Assembly: GCA_964387365.1 (NCBI GenBank)
Contig: CAYLWP010000029.1
Span: 1 to 21,887, forward strand
From: COE1 sp964387365
GTDB taxonomy: Bacteria; Bacillota; Clostridia; Lachnospirales; Lachnospiraceae
Direction: 5' to 3'
DNA length: 21,887 nt
Positions 16,266-21,887 of the stretch are shown here, one piece after another. Numbering within the stretch: position 1 is the stretch's first letter; each line of letters opens with the position of its first letter. The notes beneath the pieces were generated by a model. It was not told where the DNA came from. It saw nothing but the letters and a program-made list of their open reading frames with translations, and ran no database searches. The position numbers and the translations under genes were made by a program.

Positions 16266-17714
16266 TTATTTCTCAATAATAAGATCCGGATAAGTAGACT
16301 CTACTGTCTTGTAGAACTCTTCAAGAGCCTGATCTACAGTCATCAGCTCTGTCTTAACTGCTGAAATTGCTGTTCCCCAAGCATCGCCGATAGCCTTATC
16401 GTACTGTGTTACCTTAGAGTAATCAATTCCTTCAGCCTGCTCTAACCAGAATGCGAATGTCTTCTGTCCGCCGTATACAGGGTTCTCATCCTCTGCATGC
16501 TTCTCAAGAACAGAGATTAAGGATACAACGTCACCGTTAGACTCTTCAATCCACCACTCAGATGTTTCTTCATTTAAAGTAACGAACTTAAGGAATTCCC
16601 AAGCAAGTTCCTTGTTCTCGGATAATTCGCTGATACCGATGAATGTACCGCCACCGAATCCGTAATCAGGACCTGAACATACGCCCCAGATACCTGACTG
16701 ATCCTGTCCGTTGTCTCTCATTGTAAGAGTTCCCCATGAAGGAAGACCGAATGCGAACACTTCTGCAGTTTCGTCAGAGTAGTTAGCTACGTTAGCGTTA
16801 AAGTTCTCAGCATCCCAAACATTTAAAGCTGCCTGTCCGTCGCCGTCAGCGTCGTCCCAGTCACCCCACATAATGTCTGCGTTAAGAATTGGAACAGGGC
16901 CGCTCATAGCCTGATACCAAGGAGCTGTCCACTGTGCTGCGTAAGCTGTTAAATCCTGCTTGTAAAGCTCAGTACACATATCCATGTAATCATATCTTGA
17001 CTGGTCAATATTTAACTTGCCATCGATAACCCATGCGCTCTGTCCTGAGAAGTAGTTTGTTTCAGCATCAGAAGCGAAGATTCTGTAGCCTGCATCCTTC
17101 AGTGTCTTACCTGTTTCAATAATCTTGTCATAGCTTTCAAATAACTTGCCGATTTCTACAGGATCATCTGTTGCGAATACTTCCTTAGCGATATCTCTTC
17201 TATAGTAGAAGCCAGCCGGAGTAACCTGGTAAGAGATTGCTCTCTGAACGCCATCAGCATCCTGACCTACTTCCCAAACGTAATCTACGATTTTTCCTTC
17301 GTAATCCTTAGCACCAAACTCGTCTAAGTTTGCAAAGAACTCAGCTTCGTACATAGACTCAAGCATCTGTGGCTCACCAACGATGATATCTACGCTGCTG
17401 TCTCCACCAAGTAATGCTGTCTCAACCTTTGTTGGGTAATCAGCCGGTGCGATAACTACTGTTTCGATTTCAACATCAGGATTAGCCTCCTTGAAGTGAT
17501 CAGCAAATGATGTAAGATCTTCTGCAAGTGTCCAGATTGTTAACTTTCCGCTTAATCCTGTAGGTGTTGTAACCTCCGGAGCATCTGCTGTGTCTGTTGT
17601 TGCAGCAGTGTCATTTGTTGTAGTTGTTGTCTGGCTGCTTGAATCGCCGCAAGCAGTCATAGAGAGTGCCATAGCCCCTGCCAAAGTTAAAGCAATTACT
17701 TTTTTCATTTTCAT
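16266..17714 (-). CDS. Carbohydrate ABC transporter solute-binding lipoprotein
   Basis: Family 1 extracellular sugar-binding protein of 482 aa. The lipoprotein signal is clear: MKMKKVIALTLAGAMALSM followed by TAC with the lipid-modified Cys22, then a Ser/Thr/Asp-rich linker. The mature part opens with GKLTIWTL and has WEFLKFVTLNEETSEWW, typical of sugar-binding lipoproteins of Clostridia. It is the first gene of the uptake unit and captures the sugar at the cell surface for the two permeases encoded 100 nt downstream. AAGGAGG at 17724-17730 lies 9 nt before the ATG. The separating stem-loop at 16209-16235 suggests higher expression than the permeases. Ligand unknown. Confidence 0.95.
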   Translation of the reverse strand: MKMKKVIALTLAGAMALSMTACGDSSSQTTTTTNDTAATTDTADAPEVTTPTGLSGKLTIWTLAEDLTSFADHFKEANPDVEIETVVIAPADYPTKVETALLGGDSSVDIIVGEPQMLESMYEAEFFANLDEFGAKDYEGKIVDYVWEVGQDADGVQRAISYQVTPAGFYYRRDIAKEVFATDDPVEIGKLFESYDKIIETGKTLKDAGYRIFASDAETNYFSGQSAWVIDGKLNIDQSRYDYMDMCTELYKQDLTAYAAQWTAPWYQAMSGPVPILNADIMWGDWDDADGDGQAALNVWDAENFNANVANYSDETAEVFAFGLPSWGTLTMRDNGQDQSGIWGVCSGPDYGFGGGTFIGISELSENKELAWEFLKFVTLNEETSEWWIEESNGDVVSLISVLEKHAEDENPVYGGQKTFAFWLEQAEGIDYSKVTQYDKAIGDAWGTAISAVKTELMTVDQALEEFYKTVESTYPDLIIEK

Positions 17715-17768
17715 AAAAAAATTCCTCCTTCTTCATTTGATAACTTTGGTAACTTTCGTTATGGTTTT

Positions 17769-17774
17769 ATTATA
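17769..17774 (-). promoter_or_regulatory. -10 box of the uptake operon
   Basis: A perfect TATAAT reads on the minus strand at 17774-17769, 55 nt before the start codon. The -35 position holds only a T-run, so the promoter probably needs an activator; the inverted repeat at 17800-17820 lies just upstream at about -38 to -58. Confidence 0.55.
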
Positions 17775-17799
17775 AGAATGATTCAAACTAAAAAAAATG

Positions 17800-17820
17800 C
17801 ACCTTTTTTATATAAAGGTG
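17800..17820. promoter_or_regulatory. Inverted repeat, candidate operator upstream of the uptake operon
   Basis: CACCTTT and AAAGGTG flank a 7-nt AT spacer, making a 21-bp perfect inverted repeat just upstream of the weak -35 region of the binding-protein promoter. T-runs follow it on both strands (TTATTTTTTT on plus, GCATTTTTTTT on minus), so a terminator reading is also possible, though no transcript is known to arrive here. Activator binding by the local response regulator is an inference. Confidence 0.5.
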
Positions 17821-17877
17821 TTATTTTTTTATATTCTATTTATGGATTTCACAGAATAATCACAAAATCGATAAGAT

Positions 17878-17907
17878 TTGAACACAAATTACCTTTATAG
17901 TTATATC
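17878..17907 (+). promoter_or_regulatory. Weak candidate promoter of the HtrA gene
   Basis: TTGAAC (17878-17883) and TATATC (17902-17907) are 18 nt apart, each 4 of 6 matches. The leader would hold a small hairpin, GCAGC/GCTGC at 17944-17959, before the AAAGGAG site at 17977-17983. Low certainty. Confidence 0.3.
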
Positions 17908-17990
17908 TACAGAGAGGCAAAACAGCATTGCAGAGAATTCCATGCAGCTATATCGCTGCCGGCATATAAATAGTAGAAAGGAGTCTTATC

Positions 17991-19598
17991 ATGTACGATA
18001 ACGATAATTTCAATATGAATAATCAGAATGACGTAAATCAAAACAACTCATCCGGTAATCAGGAGCATGCACAAATGCATTCCGACAATACACAGAATAA
18101 TGCACAGAACTATCACAGCAGCTATACTCCGAATCCGCAGACGCAGAGATACTACTACGGTCAGTCCAATCAGCAGACCTATCAGTACGGCACACAGGCT
18201 GCTCCACAGCCGCAAAAGCCAAAAACAAAAAAAGAGAAACCTTTCCTGAAAAAGGCTGCCTGCTTTGTCGGACTTGGATTACTCTTTGGTGCTGCTGCCG
18301 GTGCAGCGTTCAGTATTCCTACTTATATTACTAACCAACAGCTTCTGGAGACAAAGCTTGAGTTGGAAGAGTTACAGAGCCAGTCAGCTTCTGCACAGAT
18401 TTCGACAACAACAGGCTCTCTGGTTACAGCCGATTCGGCTTCACAGATACCGTCATCCGACATTCAGGCGATTGCCAAAAACTGCCTTCCGAGCGTTGTA
18501 TCCATTACCAATAAGGGAGTAACCGAGGTAAGAACCATGTTCGGTACTTACCAGCAGGATACGGAGAGCAGCGGCTCCGGTATTATTATCGGCTCCAACG
18601 ACCAGGAGCTGTTAATCGTAACAAATTACCATGTAGTATCCGGCAGCAATGAATTGAGCGTTGTATTCAGCTACGACGAAGACAGCGAAGAACCGTCAGT
18701 GGTCAGCGCAAAGCTTAAGGGCTATGCATCCGATAAGGACTTAGCTGTCATCTCGGTTTCCATGAAGGATATCACTCCTGAGATGAAGTCCCAGATTAAG
18801 GTTGCAACCATCGGTGATTCCTCTCATGTACAGCTTGGTCAGCAGGTTGTTGCTATCGGTAATGCCTTAGGCTACGGCCAGTCTGTTACTACCGGTATTG
18901 TCAGTGCACTGAACCGTGAGGTTACCGTAGAGGGGGATGACGGTACTCCGATTACCAACAAGCTGATTCAGACAGATGCTGCAATCAATCCGGGTAACTC
19001 AGGTGGTGCCTTACTGAATATGAACGGTGAATTAATCGGTATCAATTCCGTAAAGGTTTCTTCCAGCTCTGTAGAGGGTATGGGTTATGCAATCCCTATC
19101 TCCGATGTGCAGTCTATCATTGAAGAGCTGATGTTAAAGGAAACAAGAGATGTCGTAGACGCCGATGCAAGAGGATATCTTGGCATCACAGGTGTAGACG
19201 TAACCAATGATATTTCAGAGACTTACGGTATGCCTATCGGTATCTTTATTAACACCATTTATGACGATTCACCTGCCAAGGCAGCCGGTCTTGCCGAGGG
19301 CAACATCATTACCAAGTTTGATGGTCAGACCGTTAAGACTATGAGCGAGCTGCAGACTCTGTTAACCTACTATAAGTCCGGTGAAACAGTTGATATTATT
19401 GCCAAGGTACAGGGTAGCGACGGTTACACAGAACAGACCTTCAGCCTGACCTTAGGAAGTAAGGACATTTTCGGTGAGGACGCACCTGACAATGAAGAGC
19501 AGGATTCACAGGAAACTCCTTACCGTGCGGAACCGTATCCTGACTATGGCTACGAATATCAGAATCCATTCAACTTCCTGTGGCCTTTTGGGTATTAA
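17991..19598 (+). CDS. Membrane-anchored HtrA/DegP-type serine protease with PDZ domain
   Basis: Trypsin-like S1C protease of 535 aa that degrades misfolded proteins at the outer face of the membrane. Residues 1-75 form a cytoplasmic tail rich in Asn, Gln, Tyr and Ser; a Lys-rich stop (about 77-88) precedes one transmembrane segment at about 89-112; then a Ser/Gln-rich linker. The protease domain has the triad His214 (TNYHVV), Asp250 (DKDLAVI) and Ser337 (NPGNSGGAL). A single PDZ domain occupies about 393-490, and the end is an acidic then Tyr/Pro-rich tail. It matches the HtrA/HtrB/YyxA class of Firmicutes; the N/Q-rich tail is longer than most. AAAGGAG lies 7 nt before the ATG. It is a single-gene unit closed by the hairpin at 19609-19650. 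Confidence 0.95.
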   Translation: MYDNDNFNMNNQNDVNQNNSSGNQEHAQMHSDNTQNNAQNYHSSYTPNPQTQRYYYGQSNQQTYQYGTQAAPQPQKPKTKKEKPFLKKAACFVGLGLLFGAAAGAAFSIPTYITNQQLLETKLELEELQSQSASAQISTTTGSLVTADSASQIPSSDIQAIAKNCLPSVVSITNKGVTEVRTMFGTYQQDTESSGSGIIIGSNDQELLIVTNYHVVSGSNELSVVFSYDEDSEEPSVVSAKLKGYASDKDLAVISVSMKDITPEMKSQIKVATIGDSSHVQLGQQVVAIGNALGYGQSVTTGIVSALNREVTVEGDDGTPITNKLIQTDAAINPGNSGGALLNMNGELIGINSVKVSSSSVEGMGYAIPISDVQSIIEELMLKETRDVVDADARGYLGITGVDVTNDISETYGMPIGIFINTIYDDSPAKAAGLAEGNIITKFDGQTVKTMSELQTLLTYYKSGETVDIIAKVQGSDGYTEQTFSLTLGSKDIFGEDAPDNEEQDSQETPYRAEPYPDYGYEYQNPFNFLWPFGY

Positions 19599-19608
19599 AT
19601 AAACGTTC

Positions 19609-19650
19609 GAAACCGATTATCAAGTGTAAATTAACTTGATAATCGGTTTC
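19609..19650 (+). terminator. Terminator hairpin after the HtrA gene
   Basis: GAAACCGATTATCAAG (19609-19624) and CTTGATAATCGGTTTC (19635-19650) form a perfect 16-bp stem with a 10-nt loop, 10 nt past the stop codon. The following TATGTTTTC is only a modest T-tract. Confidence 0.75.
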
Positions 19651-19669
19651 TATGTTTTCAGATTTTTGG

Positions 19670-19698
19670 TATACAACAGAATTGGAAAATGGTATAAT
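19670..19698 (+). promoter_or_regulatory. Sigma-70 promoter of the carbamate kinase gene
   Basis: TATACA (19670-19675) and a perfect TATAAT (19693-19698) are separated by 17 nt. Transcription near 19705 gives a short leader of about 37 nt that includes the GGAGG site at 19729-19733. Confidence 0.65.
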
Positions 19699-19741
19699 CA
19701 TTGTATCTATTCTAAACAAGATACTAGCGGAGGTTTCAGAT

Positions 19742-20674
19742 ATGAGTAAGAAAAAGGTTGTTGTCGCACTCGGGCATGATGCATTGGGATATACGATTAC
19801 GGAACAGCAGAGTGCGGTTAAAAATACTGCAAAGGCATTGGCTAACCTGGTGGAAGCGGATTATCAGCTGACTATTACACACAGTAATGGTCCACAGGTC
19901 AGCATGATTCATAAGGCTATGACTGAGTTGAGACGAATTTATACAGACTATACACCGGCTCCTATGTGCGTATGCTCTGCCATGAGTCAGGGTTATGTAG
20001 GATATGATATCCAGAATTCCTTAAAGTCTGAGTTATTGTGCAGAGGCATCTCCAAGCCTGTCAGCACGATTCTGACTCAGGTAACGGTTGATCCTTACGA
20101 CGAAGCATTCTATGATCCGAAGAAGGCGATTGGCAGATACATGATTAAGGACGATGCCGATGCAGAGGTAAATAAGGGCAATTATGTTGTTCAGGAAGAG
20201 GAAGGATACCGCAGAGTTGTTGCTGCTCCACAGCCGATTGATATTGTTGAGATTGAAGCAATCAAGACGCTTGCTGATGCAGATCAGGTTGTTATCGCAT
20301 GCGGCGGTGGCGGAATCCCTGTAATCGAACAGCAGCACATCTTAAAGGGTGCTTCTGCTGTTATCGAAAAGGATTGCATTGCAGGAAAGCTTGCTTCTGA
20401 CCTTAAGGCAGACGAACTTCTGATTCTTACCAATGTAGACTATGTATATCTCGATTATGAGAAGGATTCTCAGAAGCCAATCACTTCCATGACAGTCAGC
20501 GAAGCAAAAAAGTACATGGAGGAAGGTCAGTTTGGCGAGACCAATATGCTTCCTAAGATTCAGGCAGCTATCTCTTATCTCGAAGCTGTACCACAGGGCA
20601 AGGTAGTTATTACTTCTCTGAACCAAACAGCGGATGCTGTCAACGAAAAGGTTGGTACTGTAATTACAGCATAA
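19742..20674 (+). CDS. arcC: Carbamate kinase
   Basis: Cytoplasmic enzyme of 310 aa that makes ATP and carbamate from carbamoyl phosphate and ADP, or runs in reverse. Amino-acid-kinase fold motifs are visible: VVVALGHDALG at the start, THSNGPQVSMIHKAM at about 45-60, the long conserved STILTQVTVDPYDEAF stretch, IACGGGGIPV, and KGASAVIEKD. Compared with classical ArcC proteins the nucleotide loop GGNA reads GHDA and HGNGPQVG reads HSNGPQVS; I believe this is a variant common in Clostridia rather than a defect. I chose ATG 19742 because GGAGG lies 8 nt upstream; an in-frame ATG at 19652 falls before the promoter. No arginine deiminase or ornithine transcarbamylase gene is nearby, so the source of carbamoyl phosphate is unknown. 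Confidence 0.93.
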   Translation: MSKKKVVVALGHDALGYTITEQQSAVKNTAKALANLVEADYQLTITHSNGPQVSMIHKAMTELRRIYTDYTPAPMCVCSAMSQGYVGYDIQNSLKSELLCRGISKPVSTILTQVTVDPYDEAFYDPKKAIGRYMIKDDADAEVNKGNYVVQEEEGYRRVVAAPQPIDIVEIEAIKTLADADQVVIACGGGGIPVIEQQHILKGASAVIEKDCIAGKLASDLKADELLILTNVDYVYLDYEKDSQKPITSMTVSEAKKYMEEGQFGETNMLPKIQAAISYLEAVPQGKVVITSLNQTADAVNEKVGTVITA

Positions 20675-20717
20675 ATAAAGTAAAAAGAAGGAGCGGAGCT
20701 CCTTCTTTTTACTTTAT
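20675..20717. terminator. Bidirectional 20-bp terminator
   Basis: A perfect 20-bp inverted repeat (20675-20694 with 20698-20717, GGA loop) sits between convergent genes. The GC core GAAGGAGC/GCTCCTTC is flanked by A-runs and T-runs on both sides, so it should end both the carbamate kinase and the lipoprotein transcripts. Its right arm includes the lipoprotein stop codon. Confidence 0.9.
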
Positions 20718-21670
20718 CTGGTTCCTTCCATTACGCTGTCTGTTACACCTGTAACACCCTCCGAAGCATTGCCTGTTCCGTTTCCGTTCGTTGTTCCGGC
20801 TGCATTACCGGTGCCGTTTCCTGCACTGCCGCTTTCTCCTGCAACACCTGTCTGATTCTCTGTTGCTGCCGGCTTTAAACGCTGGTGAAGACTATAGTAG
20901 AAGTCCTCAACCTTTTCATTCAGCTGAAAGTTATTTTCCTGTAACAGTGTAGTATACTCTTTCACCACCTGACCTAATCTTGTATCAGGATTTGCCTCTG
21001 CAAACTGCTGGTAGTAGGTTAAGGCTTCCTTGTCTACCACGTCTGCTGTCTCACCTTTATAATAGTGCTCTACACCTGCTGTTTTGTCGTAGCCGCCTGT
21101 AATTGCATGGGTTGCAATCTCTTCATATAGCTTTGTGGCAGCTTCTGTTGTTACATGATTCGGGTATTTTTCTATATGCTTCTCAAATAACAGTGCTCTC
21201 TCCAACATCTCTGACAGGGTAAGACCGATTTCCATACGGTTCTCAGTATTTGACATCTTCATGGACGGTGCTTCAGACTCCAGCTTCATCAGGTCTACAA
21301 ATGCAACCATGTCCTCCGGCATATGCTGACGGCTTTCCTCCAGTCTTGAAAAATCAATATCCCGGATATTATCACCGTAGCCTAACAGACCTGTAAAGAA
21401 ACGATCCACGTCATCAGCCATTGCGGTTCCGATATTTGTGTTAATGTAGTCAATGACTCCATTGGAATCATTTGGCTGGTTTAACAGATTGTTAAACTCA
21501 TCTCCCATTCCAACCTGGTCGTTTAATGGTACGCTTTCTGTTTCAATCTCTGTCGTCTGCTCCTGACCTGTTAATGGATCTTGATTTTCTTCGTTCATTC
21601 TTCCGCATGCAGTCAGCATGGCAAAGCAGGTAATACTCGTCAATAATAATAAGATAACTTTCTTTTTCAT
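20714..21670 (-). CDS. Lipoprotein of unknown function
   Basis: I do not recognise the family. The 318-aa product begins with a lipoprotein signal peptide (MKKKVILLLL, then AMLTAC with lipid-modified Cys22), so it should be anchored on the outer face of the membrane. Residues about 45-265 are mostly polar and helical in character, with no catalytic motif I can name. The last 45 residues are low-complexity, rich in Gly, Asn, Thr, Ser and Ala (GNGTGNA repeats). GGAGG lies 9 nt before the ATG. It is a single gene, convergent with the carbamate kinase and sharing its terminator. The upstream 217 nt has a TTGACA at 21849-21844 on the minus strand without a convincing -10, so its promoter is uncertain. 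Confidence 0.85.
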   Translation of the reverse strand: MKKKVILLLLTSITCFAMLTACGRMNEENQDPLTGQEQTTEIETESVPLNDQVGMGDEFNNLLNQPNDSNGVIDYINTNIGTAMADDVDRFFTGLLGYGDNIRDIDFSRLEESRQHMPEDMVAFVDLMKLESEAPSMKMSNTENRMEIGLTLSEMLERALLFEKHIEKYPNHVTTEAATKLYEEIATHAITGGYDKTAGVEHYYKGETADVVDKEALTYYQQFAEANPDTRLGQVVKEYTTLLQENNFQLNEKVEDFYYSLHQRLKPAATENQTGVAGESGSAGNGTGNAAGTTNGNGTGNASEGVTGVTDSVMEGTR

Positions 21671-21887
21671 TTTCCCTTCCTCCCCAGCCGGATGGCTGTA
21701 TCCATATTTTGTTGCAATGATATTGATTCACTCTTGCTATGGATATTTTCTACTTATTGAAAGAAAAATATGCATAAAAATTACGATGTTCCTGCCAAAA
21801 AGCGAAAAACGCCTTCCATATTCATTAGTCCGTATCCCTTTAATGTCAAGTTATTGCTACGAACTTTTTTAACTTTTTTTCAAACAA

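Noticed and set aside
19652..19741. Longer start (ATG 19652) for carbamate kinase
   Set aside because: The extension lies at the preceding terminator and across the predicted promoter, and carbamate kinases begin where ATG 19742 starts.
21844..21849. Perfect TTGACA on the minus strand as the lipoprotein promoter
   Set aside because: No acceptable -10 hexamer at 16-18 nt, and it is about 175 nt from the start codon; left as uncertain.

Overview
The window reads as a Gram-positive, low-to-mid GC Clostridia chromosome, most likely a gut Lachnospiraceae (Roseburia/Eubacterium/Butyrivibrio type). This is inferred from strong AAGGAGG ribosome-binding sites, lipobox lipoproteins, a YesM/YesN-type two-component pair, a type II GalT, a carbohydrate ABC importer with no ATPase gene beside it, and a LacI-like sugar-binding/GGDEF fusion. 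No rRNA, tRNA, CRISPR array or intact mobile element was seen.

Layout. Positions 1-229 hold no gene, only a 17-nt direct repeat and the terminator of the gal operon. Positions 230-4018 (minus strand) are a three-gene operon: a PfkB-family sugar kinase, galK and galT, the last two being the galactose-1-phosphate part of the Leloir pathway; galE is absent. Divergent from it at 4262-6163 (plus) is a cytoplasmic protein joining a LacI-type sugar-binding domain (no DNA-binding helix-turn-helix) to a GAF-like middle region and an intact GGDEF domain, so a probable sugar-responsive diguanylate cyclase. A bidirectional terminator at 6178-6199 separates it from the next unit.

Positions 6191-17714 (minus) are a carbohydrate-uptake locus. 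In transcription order it encodes a lipoprotein solute-binding protein, two MalF/MalG-type permeases, a 1033-residue GH94-like oligosaccharide phosphorylase, then, after a hairpin, a second larger binding lipoprotein, a YesM-type histidine kinase and a YesN-type AraC-family response regulator. The likely logic is import of a beta-linked oligosaccharide, intracellular phosphorolysis to sugar 1-phosphate, and control by a surface-sensing module that uses the second binding protein.

Positions 17991-19598 (plus) encode a membrane-anchored HtrA-type serine protease with an N/Q-rich cytoplasmic tail. Positions 19742-20674 (plus) encode a carbamate kinase with its own promoter. A 20-bp perfect hairpin separates it from a convergent lipoprotein of unknown function (20714-21670, minus).

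The most interesting parts are the sugar-sensing diguanylate cyclase divergent from the gal operon, and the sensory module in which a binding lipoprotein is coupled to a histidine kinase. Together they suggest one locus linking sugar sensing outside and inside the cell to uptake and possibly to c-di-GMP signalling. Substrates cannot be fixed from sequence alone.
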